A stretch of 15,940 nucleotides of DNA from Desulfobulbus sp. (lineage in GTDB: Bacteria > Desulfobacterota > Desulfobulbia > Desulfobulbales > Desulfobulbaceae), in NCBI GenBank assembly GCA_030602145.1, contig JAUWAH010000008.1, positions 1-15,940 on the forward strand, in the 5' to 3' direction. Below, piece after piece: positions 1 through 7,554 of this stretch. The notes under the pieces were generated by a model, which was not told the origin of the DNA, searched no databases, and was given only the letters and a program-made list of their open reading frames with translations. A program made the position numbers and the translations under genes. The first letter of the stretch is position 1. Each line of letters starts with the position of its first letter.

Positions 1-998
1 CCGCCCGCCATGCCGATGGGACTGGACAGGGTCAGACCGAGAACAATGTACGAGACCTGGCTGACCGTGGAGAAGGCCAACCGCCGCTGGAGATCGTTTT
101 GTGTCAGGGCGCGCAGGCTACCGTACAGGATCGTCGCTCCGGCCAACCAACCCAACGGGTCGAGCACCCCCAGTTGCCGGGCGAACTCGAGACCGAAGAC
201 ATCGTAGACCACCCGGAAGATACCAAAGGCCCCGGCCTTGACCACCGCCACGGCGTGGAGCAGGGCGCTGACCGGCGCCGGGGCGACCATGGCCATCGGC
301 AGCCAGCCGTGCAGCGGCACCAGGGCCGCCTTGACGCCCAACCCGGCCACCAAAAGGACGAACACCACGGTCAGGAGCGGCGCCAGGGCTGGATCGAGGG
401 TCCGCAAGGTGCTGCCGGCGGCGAACTCGACATCACCGGCCAAGCCGTGCAGGATCGCCATGCCCAAGAACAGCACCGCGCCGCCGGACAGGGTGTAGGC
501 GAGGTAGATTTTGCCGGCGCGCAGGGCCGTGCCGGTGCCGCGATGGGCGACCAGCGGATAGGTGGACAGGGTCAGCAGCTCGTAGAACAGGAAGAAGGTG
601 AACAGATTGCCCGCCAAGGCCAATCCGACGGTGCTGGCCACGCACAGGCTGAAGAAACCGAAAAAGCGGCTGCGGTTGGGGGAGTTTTCCAGATAGCCGA
701 TGGCGTAGATGGTGGTGAACAGCCAGAGCACCGACGACAGGGTGGTGAACATGAGGCCGAGGGCATCGGCGCGGAGCAGGAAGTCGACCCCGGCGACCAG
801 GGGGAAGCGGCACTGATAGGCTTCGCCGGCCAGCACGCCGGCCGCCATCGCCATGATCAGGGCCAGCTTGACCAGGGCCGCGGCCAGGTTGAAGACGGTG
901 CGCAGACGATGGCGATGCTCCCTGAGCAGAAAGATGCCCGCCGCGGCCACCAGCGAGGTGGCAACGACCGCCAGCGGCAGCAACCCCTGCCCGTTCAT
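1..998 (-). CDS. Second NuoL/M/N-type antiporter subunit (MnhD/MrpA-N-like), partial
   Basis: This is a polytopic proton- or cation-conducting subunit of the Mrp / complex I antiporter family. The C-terminus is cut by the window edge; 332 codons are present. The start ATG at 998 shares one base with the preceding stop (TGATG). The protein is strongly hydrophobic throughout. It has the family's charged channel residues: Glu140 in FYELLTLS (TM5 type), Lys223 in VKAALVPLHGWLP, and His248 and Lys254 in SALLHAVAVVKAG. The later QNDLQRRLAFSTVSQ loop is also typical. The AP-x-PVSALLHA-x-VVKAG stretch resembles the NuoL/MrpA-N and Mbh-type channels as much as MrpD. Because the long MrpA is absent upstream and its C-terminal pieces are separate, this subunit may replace the MrpA N-terminal channel (inference). 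Family membership is very likely; the exact subunit letter is not. Confidence 0.9.
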   Translation of the reverse strand, partial: MNGQGLLPLAVVATSLVAAAGIFLLREHRHRLRTVFNLAAALVKLALIMAMAAGVLAGEAYQCRFPLVAGVDFLLRADALGLMFTTLSSVLWLFTTIYAIGYLENSPNRSRFFGFFSLCVASTVGLALAGNLFTFFLFYELLTLSTYPLVAHRGTGTALRAGKIYLAYTLSGGAVLFLGMAILHGLAGDVEFAAGSTLRTLDPALAPLLTVVFVLLVAGLGVKAALVPLHGWLPMAMVAPAPVSALLHAVAVVKAGAFGIFRVVYDVFGLEFARQLGVLDPLGWLAGATILYGSLRALTQNDLQRRLAFSTVSQVSYIVLGLTLSSPIGMAG

Positions 999-2449
999 CA
1001 GCCACCCCCTGCGAACGGGCCGCCGGCGCGCAGCCAGGCAAGCGGTGTATGGGCGACAAGACCCAGGACCAGGCTGATGCACCCCAGGACGAAGGCCGAC
1101 AGGTCAAGGGGCAGCGACGGCACCTTGAACCGGTCGCTCACCGGGCCTTCGACCAGGGCGCTGGCCAGCACCTTGACCACATAAGCCGCGCTCAGCAGGC
1201 CGCCGCCGAGCAGCACCGGCAACCAGATCCATTGGCCGCTGGCCAGGGCGCTCTGCACCAGGAGCCACTTGGCGGCAAAACCGCCGCTGGGCGGCAGTCC
1301 GCTCAGGCTGACTCCGGCGATTCCGAAACAGAGCAGCGAAAACGGCCGAAAACGGCAGACGCCGTTGAGGTCGGCGATCCGCTCGCCGCCGATCGCCAGC
1401 ACCAGGTTGCCCGCGGCGAGAAACATGGCCGCCTTGGCGCAGGCATGGGCAGCCAGCATCAGGACCATGCCGTCCCAGGCCAAGGTTGCCGCAGCGATGG
1501 GCGTGCCGGTGACCAGGGGAAAGAACAGGAAGAGCAGACCGATCTGGGCCACGGTCGAATAGGCCACCAGGATCTTGAGTCGGGTCTGGCGAAGGGCCAT
1601 CCAGCCCCCCCAAAAGACCGCACCTCCGCCCATCAGCCCCAGGGTCCAGGCCAGGGTCACCGGCATCGCCCCGGGACCCATGGTCAGCCAGAGCCGCACC
1701 AGGATGAACAGCGAGGCCTTGATCACCAGGGCCGAGAGCAGGGCGCTCACCGGGGTCAGGGCGCCGCCATGGGCCGGCGGCAGCCAGCCGTGCAGCGGAA
1801 AGAGCGCCGTCTTCAGGAGCAGGCCGAAGGTCATCAGTACCACCGCGATCAGCACGGTCGGCTCACCGGCCCCGTGGGCGGCGAGATCGGCAAGGGCGAG
1901 GCTGCCGAGGGCGGCGTAGATCAGGGCCACGCCGAGCAGGTAGAGCAGGGAGCCGAGCAGGGCGACCAGCAGGTAGCGCATCGCCGCCGCCAGGGATTGG
2001 GCGCTGCCGGCCAGGGCGACCAGGCCGACCGCCGCCAGGCCGAGCAGTTCGATGCCCACATAGAGGTTGAACAAGTCGGCCGACAGCCAGATGGTGTTCA
2101 GCGCTGCCCACAGGAACCAGGCCAGCGGCCAGAAACCTTCCCTGGCCGCCTTGGTCCGCAGGGAGAAGGCCGCATGGACAAGGCAGGGCGTGGCGACCAG
2201 GGCGGTGAGCACGGCCATGCCCGCCGCAAAGCCGTCGGCCCGCAGGCCGATGCCCAGCGGCGCCAGCCAGCCCCCCAGCACATGGCTCTGCGTTCCCTGC
2301 GACAGCACTCCGGCAAGGGTCAGCAGGCTGGCGAAAGCGACGGGGACGAGCAGCGCCAGGCTGACCTGGGCCCGCCACCGGCCGGGCAGCACAAAGACCA
2401 GGATTGCGCCGGTCAGCGGCAGGGCCACGAGCCAGGGCAGCGGGTTCAC
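998..2449 (-). CDS. mnhD: Antiporter subunit MnhD/MrpD-like (NuoN/M family)
   Basis: This is a 483-residue integral membrane channel subunit expected to translocate protons in exchange for Na+ or K+ within the Mrp-type complex. The GTG start at 2449 is chosen because it overlaps the mnhC stop as GTGA and has a GGAGG four bases upstream. The upstream in-frame extension is Gly/Pro/Arg-rich and overlaps mnhC, so it is not credible. About 14 hydrophobic segments are visible. Key residues include Glu134 in LYVGIELLGL, Lys213 in LLLKTALFPLHGWLPPAH and Lys244 in SALLSALVIKASLF. A further Lys lies in HACAKAAMFLAAGN, and the SGLPPSGGFAAKW motif is near the C-terminal third. Length matches MrpD (about 490). 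Alternatives are the HyfB/MbhH subunits of respiratory complexes, which share these motifs. Confidence 0.93.
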   Translation of the reverse strand: MNPLPWLVALPLTGAILVFVLPGRWRAQVSLALLVPVAFASLLTLAGVLSQGTQSHVLGGWLAPLGIGLRADGFAAGMAVLTALVATPCLVHAAFSLRTKAAREGFWPLAWFLWAALNTIWLSADLFNLYVGIELLGLAAVGLVALAGSAQSLAAAMRYLLVALLGSLLYLLGVALIYAALGSLALADLAAHGAGEPTVLIAVVLMTFGLLLKTALFPLHGWLPPAHGGALTPVSALLSALVIKASLFILVRLWLTMGPGAMPVTLAWTLGLMGGGAVFWGGWMALRQTRLKILVAYSTVAQIGLLFLFFPLVTGTPIAAATLAWDGMVLMLAAHACAKAAMFLAAGNLVLAIGGERIADLNGVCRFRPFSLLCFGIAGVSLSGLPPSGGFAAKWLLVQSALASGQWIWLPVLLGGGLLSAAYVVKVLASALVEGPVSDRFKVPSLPLDLSAFVLGCISLVLGLVAHTPLAWLRAGGPFAGGG

Positions 2450-2742
2450 ACATCCTCCGGCAGGACGCTTTCGCCGCTCACCCGGTACCAGCGTCGTAAC
2501 AGCACCAGGGCCAGCGCCGTCGAGGCCACCGCCACCACAATGCCGGTGAGCACCAGGGCCTGGGCCACCGGGTCGATGGCCCGACCATCCCCGGCCAGCC
2601 CCACCAGGAGGAGAAAGCAGCCGCTGCCCATGATGTTGAAGGCGAGCAGCCGGCGTACCAGGTGACGGTGGACCACGAAGCCGAAAAACCCCAGCGTGCT
2701 CAGGGCCACGCCCACCCATGCATACCAGGCACCACCACTCAT
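2446..2742 (-). CDS. mnhC: Antiporter subunit MnhC/MrpC (NuoK-like)
   Basis: This is a 98-residue membrane subunit of the NuoK/MnhC family with three hydrophobic segments (about residues 7-24, 33-50 and 60-83). Diagnostic features are the LLAFNIMGSGCFLLLVG stretch and DPVAQALVLTGIVVAVAS at residues 57-74, close to the family consensus DP-x-PQALVLTAIVI. The start ATG at 2742 overlaps the preceding stop as ATGA and has GGAGG eight bases upstream. A longer reading frame extends upstream but is out of register with any membrane protein and overlaps mnhB. The stop overlaps the next gene's GTG. The subunit probably interfaces with the MnhD channel, as NuoK does with NuoN. Confidence 0.93.
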   Translation of the reverse strand: MSGGAWYAWVGVALSTLGFFGFVVHRHLVRRLLAFNIMGSGCFLLLVGLAGDGRAIDPVAQALVLTGIVVAVASTALALVLLRRWYRVSGESVLPEDV

Positions 2743-3437
2743 CGTCGCGTCCTCCGGCGCCGGTCCGGCAGGTGCGGACCGGTGTGCTGCGGCGGCGCCA
2801 GTTGGAACAGCGAGACCAGGGCCAGTCCGATGGACAGGGTCAGGGCCAGTTCGATGACCAGGATGAGGTCGGCGGCAATCTCGTGCGGATAATCGAGGAA
2901 CTGACGCCCGCCGATCAGGGTGGAGACGCCGACGGCGACGAAGACCGCCAGCCCCAGGACGAGCACGGCCCGCAACCGCAGGGGGTTGTCCAGCCAGTTG
3001 AACCCGACCCCGGCCAGGCGGAGCAGCACGCCGGAGGCGGCGAGCACCGAGCCGGCCTGAAAGGCGCCCCCGGGTCGGCTGCTGCCGGCCCACAGGAGGT
3101 AGGCGGCCATCAGGAGGAGCAGCGGCAGCAGCCAGCCCATCACCGCCCGCAGCAGCGGGTTGGCCAATCCCATGCGATCCGGGCCGTCCGGCTGGGCCTC
3201 GCGCAGCGCCATGGCCACCACCACGGCGACCAGCAGCACCGCCACCTCAAGCAAGGTATCGTAGGCGCGGAAATCGAGCAGCACCGCGGTCACCGCATGG
3301 CCGGCCCCGGCCTCGGCCAGCCTGGAGGTGACCCGCAGGGGGAGATCCTCCACCGGCAGCGGCCGCCAGAGCACCGCGACCGCCAGGGCCGCCCCAACCG
3401 TGAGGCAGGCCAGAAGGGCGCCGAGCAGGCGGATCAT
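2739..3437 (-). CDS. mnhB: MbhE-MnhB fusion subunit of Mrp-type antiporter
   Basis: This 232-residue membrane protein combines two modules. The N-terminal part (residues 1 to about 80) carries the MbhE-type motif TAVLLDFRAYDTLLEVAVLL (50-69), which in canonical MrpA is part of the long C-terminal extension. The C-terminal part (about 95-212) is the MnhB domain with SRPGGAFQAGSVLAASG at 120-136 and further transmembrane segments to LALVSLF. The tail ends in a basic cluster (DRRRRTRR). The start at 3437 overlaps the upstream stop as ATGA and is preceded by GGAGGAGG. The stop overlaps mnhC as ATGA. The fusion itself is known from bacterial Mrp-like clusters with split MrpA and from archaeal Mbh operons, where the two are separate. 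Confidence 0.9.
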   Translation of the reverse strand: MIRLLGALLACLTVGAALAVAVLWRPLPVEDLPLRVTSRLAEAGAGHAVTAVLLDFRAYDTLLEVAVLLVAVVVAMALREAQPDGPDRMGLANPLLRAVMGWLLPLLLLMAAYLLWAGSSRPGGAFQAGSVLAASGVLLRLAGVGFNWLDNPLRLRAVLVLGLAVFVAVGVSTLIGGRQFLDYPHEIAADLILVIELALTLSIGLALVSLFQLAPPQHTGPHLPDRRRRTRR

Positions 3438-3703
3438 GGCGCCTCCTCCCGACCTGGCCGGGCCATGTATCGCCGACGCAGGTAGCCCAGAGTGTCGAGC
3501 AGCAGCACGCCGGTGAGTCCGGCGCCGATGGCCGCTTCGGCCAGGGCGATGTCAGGAGCTTCCAGCCGGACCCACACCAGTGCCATCAACAGCCCGAAGA
3601 CCATGAACAGGACGATGGCCCGAAAGAGGTCCCGGGAGGCGAGCGCACCGACAGCGGTGGTGCACAGGGTCAGGCCAAGAAGGAGATCAAACCAGCCGAT
3701 CAT
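3434..3703 (-). CDS. MbhD-like (DUF4040) subunit, detached MrpA C-terminal piece
   Basis: This is an 89-residue, three-segment membrane protein matching the MbhD/DUF4040 domain. The diagnostic stretch is SRDLFRAIVLFMVFGLLMAL, followed by the LEAPDIALAEAAIGAGLTG run at residues 47-65. In canonical seven-gene Mrp systems this domain lies near the C-terminus of MrpA; here it is an independent gene. The start at 3703 overlaps the mnhG stop as ATGA, with an AGGAGGAG site upstream. The stop overlaps mnhB in the same way. The conserved acidic residues in APDIALAEA are expected to lie on the ion path (family knowledge), but this protein's own activity is inferred. Confidence 0.9.
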   Translation of the reverse strand: MIGWFDLLLGLTLCTTAVGALASRDLFRAIVLFMVFGLLMALVWVRLEAPDIALAEAAIGAGLTGVLLLDTLGYLRRRYMARPGREEAP

Positions 3704-4023
3704 CGGTTCTCCTCCTCATCCTCGGGTCTCGACCAGGGGACGACGCCAAGCTTTCTCGCCGCCCGGGCGATCAGATAGCCCGAGCAGCCGTTGGCGGCCA
3801 GGGCCAGCATCCAGATCAGGAGCAGCTTGCAGGCGGCGGCCAGCGATTCCGCACCCGGCAGCAGGCCGAGCACGATCAGGCCAAGGCCCAGATTGTCCGC
3901 CTTGGTGAGCGCATGGACGCGGGTGTAGACATCGGGGAAGCGGAGCAGGCCGATCGAGCCGACCACGAAGAAACAGGCCCCTGCCGTGATCAGGGTCAGT
4001 TGGAGTATCTCAAGCATCCCCAT
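3700..4023 (-). CDS. mnhG: Antiporter subunit MnhG/MrpG
   Basis: This 107-residue membrane subunit has three hydrophobic segments and the MnhG signature GSIGLLRFPDVYTRVHALTK (residues 22-41) followed by ADNLGLGLIVLG. The C-terminal tail is acidic (RPEDEEENR). Two in-frame ATGs compete, at 4023 and 4017. I take 4023 because a GGAGGG sits just upstream, although its spacing (about 4) is short; 4017 would give spacing of about 10 and a protein two residues shorter. Either start overlaps the extended 3' end of mnhF. The stop overlaps the next gene as ATGA, so translation is probably coupled. Confidence 0.92.
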   Translation of the reverse strand: MGMLEILQLTLITAGACFFVVGSIGLLRFPDVYTRVHALTKADNLGLGLIVLGLLPGAESLAAACKLLLIWMLALAANGCSGYLIARAARKLGVVPWSRPEDEEENR

Positions 4024-4372
4024 GATCCCTCCGCCGTTTGGCATCGTTTCGACGACGGCGCCCTTCGCCTGCGGCCGGATCCCCATCACCGCCGTCTTCG
4101 TTGCCCGGATCGACCTCATCGGCATCCCAGACCCGGGCGACGAAGGCGAGCACCGCCAACAGGGCCAGCATGGCCAGCACCAGGGCGACATCGTGCAAGG
4201 CCGGCTGCTCGAGCGGCCCGGCGAGCACCAGCAGGATGGCGATGCCGGTGGTGCCCAGCAGTTGCGCCGCCAGCATGCGGTCGGCAAACCCGGGCCCGCG
4301 CCAGATGCGCAGCAGGCCAAGCCCCAGCGACAGGAGGAGCAGGAAGGCGACAATCGACAGGCCGGTGCTCAT
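4010..4372 (-). CDS. mnhF: Antiporter subunit MnhF/MrpF with long charged tail
   Basis: This is a 120-residue subunit. Residues 1-82 form the normal MnhF core: three hydrophobic segments, the RGPGFADRMLAAQLLG motif at 25-40 and DVALVLAMLALLAVLAF at 61-77. Residues 83-120 are an unusual hydrophilic tail, first Asp/Glu/Gly-rich and then Arg/Lys-rich (GEGRRRRNDAKRRRDHGDA). MnhF proteins are usually about 90 residues, so the tail is an extension. It also creates a 14-base overlap with mnhG. The start at 4372 overlaps the mnhE stop as ATGA. A frameshift near codon 85 could also produce such a tail, but the core is intact and function is probably retained. Confidence 0.9.
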   Translation of the reverse strand: MSTGLSIVAFLLLLSLGLGLLRIWRGPGFADRMLAAQLLGTTGIAILLVLAGPLEQPALHDVALVLAMLALLAVLAFVARVWDADEVDPGNEDGGDGDPAAGEGRRRRNDAKRRRDHGDA

Positions 4373-4929
4373 CCGTCGTCTCCCGGGGCCGGCGGGCAGC
4401 CGAACAGCCGGGCAATGCGGCGTTCGACCTCGACGACGGCGTCTTTCACCTGCAAGCCGTGGTCCAGGCAGTGCAACTCCAGGGTCCGCCCGCCCAGCGA
4501 GGTGCTCAAGGTCCCCGGCAGCAGGCTGACCACCAGCATGAGCAGCCAGGTCGGCGGGCCCGGGGGCAGGGTGAGGGGCAGGTGGAGGATCGCGGGCCGT
4601 AAAGGCAGGCGGGGGCTGATGGTCCGCCTGCCAACGTCGCCGCCGGCGAGCAGCGACTGGAAGAGAAAGAAGAGGAGGAAACCCGGCACATGGCGAAGAC
4701 GGGGTCTGCAACGTGCCGGCGGGGTCAGACGCAGGCTGAGTGCGGCGATGGCCACCACGGCAACGCATCCGAAGCCCCATCCGTCGGTGCCGCCGACCAG
4801 CACCCACCAGGTCAGGGCGAGCAGGGACACACGGACCAGCAACGCTTCGATCAGGCGGCTTGGCGCCTGGCGATCGAACGATGGGACCGGCGGCGGGTCA
4901 AGGGAGGCCATCTCGGATCGTGTGGTCAT
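4369..4929 (-). CDS. mnhE: Antiporter subunit MnhE/MrpE
   Basis: This 186-residue protein of the MnhE family (PF01899 type) is the first gene of the antiporter cluster. It has an N-terminal hydrophilic stretch, two hydrophobic segments near residues 30-65, then a PGFLLFFLFQSLLAGGDVGRR segment typical of MrpE. The conserved C-terminal part follows: SLLPGTLSTSLGGRTLELHCLDHG, with the pattern PGT-x5-G-x6-H-x-LD seen in the family. I choose ATG 4929 because GAGG (4936-4939) lies five bases upstream. A GTG two codons earlier overlaps that site and is less likely. MrpE is needed for assembly or activity of the complex rather than being a channel itself (family knowledge). The gene starts 88 bases after the DUF2207 stop with no clear terminator, so co-transcription with lemA is possible. 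Confidence 0.88.
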   Translation of the reverse strand: MTTRSEMASLDPPPVPSFDRQAPSRLIEALLVRVSLLALTWWVLVGGTDGWGFGCVAVVAIAALSLRLTPPARCRPRLRHVPGFLLFFLFQSLLAGGDVGRRTISPRLPLRPAILHLPLTLPPGPPTWLLMLVVSLLPGTLSTSLGGRTLELHCLDHGLQVKDAVVEVERRIARLFGCPPAPGDDG

Positions 4930-5017
4930 CTTCACCTCGAAACAGAGTATTGCCGGGCGGAGACGTTTCCGGGACGGTCCGGTTCACGGCAACATCCGGC
5001 CCTTTGCTCGTAGCCGA

Positions 5018-6883
5018 CTACCAGCCGCCGCCACCGCCGCCACCACCACCGCCGCCCGAACTGCCGCCTCCGCCCATACCCGAAGAAGAGCCCGGTGCCC
5101 TGGAGGCCGAGGAGATGGTCGACTGCATGCCGCTGCCCAGGCTGGCGGCGAAACCACCGGGGTGGAGGCGGTTCCAGTGGCGGCCGCTGTACCACTGGGG
5201 TGCATAGCCGGAACGGGACAGCAGGCCGGCAAAACGGGCCCCCCACTCGTTCTCGACCCCCAGGGCCATGGCATAGGGCAGGAATCGTTCGAACAGTTCC
5301 GGAGTCTCATCCGGCGGGTGGATCAGGTTGAGGCGATCCTTCTCAGCCACGGAGAGATACAGCCTGAACCCCTCGATCTCGTCGAGCACTGTCCGGCCGA
5401 TCCGGGTCGGTGCCTTGAGCAGTTCGTAGAACAGGGCATTGGCACCCACCATCCCCAGGAAGAGGGTGCCGGCGGCAAACCCCGTCTGGCTGAAGAGAAA
5501 GCCAAGGCCCGCCAGTTCGCCGGCCAGGAAGGGCAGGGCGAACAGGGAGAGCATCACCGCGCCGACCTTGCCCATGATCCCCCGGACCTTCCAGGCACCT
5601 GCCGCCTGCCGTACGAGGGTCACGCACCCGAAGGTCCAGCCGGTCAGCCAGACGCTCATGAACAGGACCACGGGCGGCTGGTCGGCAGCCCAGGCCATGG
5701 CCGCCACCGCCATCAGGGTGATGACCACGCCCGGCGCCACCCAGCCCGAGTTGGTCAGGAAATAGGTCGAGGCCAGCTCCCTGGACAACCGATCCTTCAT
5801 GGCCTGCCGGGCCCGATTGAGGACCTGGTGGTTGCTGTTCTTGAGCGCGATCGATGTTCCGCCTTTGCGCAGTTCGTTCCAGGCCGCCCGTTCGCCGGCG
5901 GACAGCGTCGCCGGGGCCGTGGCGGCCAGATCCAGGGAAGGATCACCGTTGTCCGTGATCTTCAGCCCGCCCTGCACGGCCAGGTTGACAATGCCAGCGG
6001 TGAAGGCCGCCCCGTCAAATCGCATCCGCCACAGCATCCTGACCATGGCCGGTGAAAATCCCTTGGGCGGGGCAAAGCGGGGGATGATCAGGCCCCGGGC
6101 CGGATCGCGCCCGACCTTGAGCCAGGCCAGCAGGTAATAGCCCAGCAGCACGGCCCCGCCGATGGCGGCCGGGATGAGGCTGCCCCGGCTGGTCAGCCAG
6201 GCAAGGGCACGGTTGGTTGCCGACGGCTCGGCCAAGAAGCCCTTGGGCCAGCCCACGGCAATGGTCAATCCCTCGCCCGGCGCATAGGGGCGGGAGGATT
6301 CGAAACGGATGGTCGTGTCCCCGCCGTCGATCCTGCGCTGCTCCGTGCTGCCCTGGTATCCCTCGTAGGCCCACCCTTCGTTGGCCACCGCCCCTTCGGG
6401 CAGGTACACCTCACAGCGGACCCGATCCAGGGGCAGGCGCCAGCCGTTGCCGTTGACGTTCCAGTACAGTTCGTCATGGTCGGCGAACCGGCCGAGCTGA
6501 CCGGTGGTGGTGTACTCGAAGGTGTAGACGTACCGGCCGGGCTGCAGCAGCACCTCCTTTTGGCCGGCGTAGATGGCGATCCCGTTGTCCTGATCGGCGG
6601 TGTGATGGGGCTCGGGCCTGCCGTCCCGCTGGACGGCGTGCAGCGTGAAGCCGACCCGGACCGTGCGGCCGTTGTCATCGGTATAGCGGGTGGGAAACTC
6701 GCGGACGATGCCTCGCTTGATCTGCTCTCCCTTGGCCTCCACGGTGATGGTCTCGGTGACCTGCAGCGATCCGTCGTGCTGGATCCGGACCGTGGCGGCA
6801 AAGTCGAGCACCCGTTCGCCGGCCCAAACCGGCAGCGCCGTCAACACCAGCAGGGCAATCAGCAGCACGTTTCGTAATCGCAT
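5018..6883 (-). CDS. DUF2207 predicted membrane protein
   Basis: This 621-residue protein has the DUF2207 architecture. A signal peptide covers residues 1-21 (basic start, leucine-rich core, ALPVWAG cleavage region). The extracytoplasmic beta-rich domain spans about 22-225. One membrane segment lies near 236-255 and two close together near 382-424, with further ones near 440-460 and 467-488. The family stretch PTRIGRTVLDEIEGFRLYL occupies 492-510, followed by ETPELFERFLPYAMALGVENEW. The tail is low-complexity Gly/Ser ending in a run of eleven glycines and Trp. The start at 6883 is chosen because the signal peptide begins there and GAGGAG precedes it; the in-frame extension to 6931 lacks support. 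The stop is TAG. It lies 79 bases downstream of lemA. LemA-DUF2207 pairs are common, but the biochemical role is unknown. Confidence 0.9.
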   Translation of the reverse strand: MRLRNVLLIALLVLTALPVWAGERVLDFAATVRIQHDGSLQVTETITVEAKGEQIKRGIVREFPTRYTDDNGRTVRVGFTLHAVQRDGRPEPHHTADQDNGIAIYAGQKEVLLQPGRYVYTFEYTTTGQLGRFADHDELYWNVNGNGWRLPLDRVRCEVYLPEGAVANEGWAYEGYQGSTEQRRIDGGDTTIRFESSRPYAPGEGLTIAVGWPKGFLAEPSATNRALAWLTSRGSLIPAAIGGAVLLGYYLLAWLKVGRDPARGLIIPRFAPPKGFSPAMVRMLWRMRFDGAAFTAGIVNLAVQGGLKITDNGDPSLDLAATAPATLSAGERAAWNELRKGGTSIALKNSNHQVLNRARQAMKDRLSRELASTYFLTNSGWVAPGVVITLMAVAAMAWAADQPPVVLFMSVWLTGWTFGCVTLVRQAAGAWKVRGIMGKVGAVMLSLFALPFLAGELAGLGFLFSQTGFAAGTLFLGMVGANALFYELLKAPTRIGRTVLDEIEGFRLYLSVAEKDRLNLIHPPDETPELFERFLPYAMALGVENEWGARFAGLLSRSGYAPQWYSGRHWNRLHPGGFAASLGSGMQSTISSASRAPGSSSGMGGGGSSGGGGGGGGGGGW

Positions 6884-6962
6884 CGTCTCCTCGTCCGTTT
6901 TGGCTCCTCGTGCGGCGGTGTCCCATGCCATCCGGGCAGGGTGTCGCCAAGGAGGATATCGG

Positions 6963-7517
6963 TCAGAATGTCACTGTGGGAACGGCCCGATCCGCTTCGC
7001 TTTCCAGTTCGAAGAATTCAGCCCTGACAAACCCGAACCGGCCGGCGATCAGGTTGGACGGGAAGGATTCCACGGCGATGTTCAGTTCACGTACGGCACC
7101 GTTGTAGTAGCGGCGGGCCAGCTGGATCTGCTCCTCGATCTCCTCCAGGGTGGTCTGGAGCTGGATGAAGGTGGTATTGGCCTTGAGATCGGGGTAGTTC
7201 TCGGCCAGGGCGAACAGCTTGCCCAGGGCCGCCCCCAGAAGCCCCTGGGCCTGGGCGGTCTCGCCCACTCCTTGGGCGTTCTGCGCCTGGCCGCGCAGCC
7301 GGACCACCTCCTCCAGGGTGCCCTGTTCGTGGCTCGCATAGCCCTTGACCGTGGCCACCAGATTGGGGATGAGATCGGTGCGCCGTTTGAGCTGCACATC
7401 GATGCCGCTCCAGGCTTCCGACACCATGTTCCGCTTGCGCACCAGACTGTTGTAGAGAACAACGATCCACACCAGAAGACCGGCAACCAGGGCACCGGCG
7501 ACAGTCAATCCGAGCAT
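6963..7517 (-). CDS. lemA: LemA family protein
   Basis: This is a 184-residue LemA-type membrane-anchored protein. It has one N-terminal transmembrane helix (about residues 3-22), then a long helical domain with the family's WSGIDVQLKRRTDLIPNLV (36-54), KGYASHEQGTLEEV and FALAENYPDLKAN stretches. The conserved QLARRYYNGAVRELN and SFPSNLIAGRFGF motifs are present too. ATG 7517 is chosen because GGGAGG lies four bases upstream; a TTG six codons earlier overlaps that site. The stop at 6963 is followed by the DUF2207 gene after 79 bases, consistent with one operon. LemA proteins are widespread and often sit with DUF2207 or TPM-domain partners; their biochemical role is unsettled. Confidence 0.95.
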   Translation of the reverse strand: MLGLTVAGALVAGLLVWIVVLYNSLVRKRNMVSEAWSGIDVQLKRRTDLIPNLVATVKGYASHEQGTLEEVVRLRGQAQNAQGVGETAQAQGLLGAALGKLFALAENYPDLKANTTFIQLQTTLEEIEEQIQLARRYYNGAVRELNIAVESFPSNLIAGRFGFVRAEFFELESEADRAVPTVTF

Positions 7518-7554
7518 ACAGCCTCCCGACAACAAGGATGAACACCTAAAAAGG

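Noticed and set aside
99..1184. A 361-codon plus-strand frame opposite the left-edge channel gene
   Set aside because: It has the same Gln/Gly/His-rich composition as the other antisense shadows, and the minus strand encodes a clear NuoL/M/N-type protein.
1049..2665. A 538-codon plus-strand frame opposite mnhD and mnhC
   Set aside because: The product is Gln/Gly/His-rich low-complexity sequence, the mirror of GC-rich membrane-protein codons. The minus-strand frames have clear family motifs and coupled overlaps.
5025..5085. CCG/CCA trinucleotide repeat as a tandem repeat locus or CRISPR-like array
   Set aside because: It is the reverse of the Gly-codon run at the end of the DUF2207 protein. 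There are no spacers and no regular unit beyond three bases.
3986..6055. A 689-codon plus-strand frame across mnhG, mnhF, mnhE and DUF2207
   Set aside because: It crosses several real gene boundaries on the other strand and encodes Arg/Pro/Gly-biased sequence with no family features.
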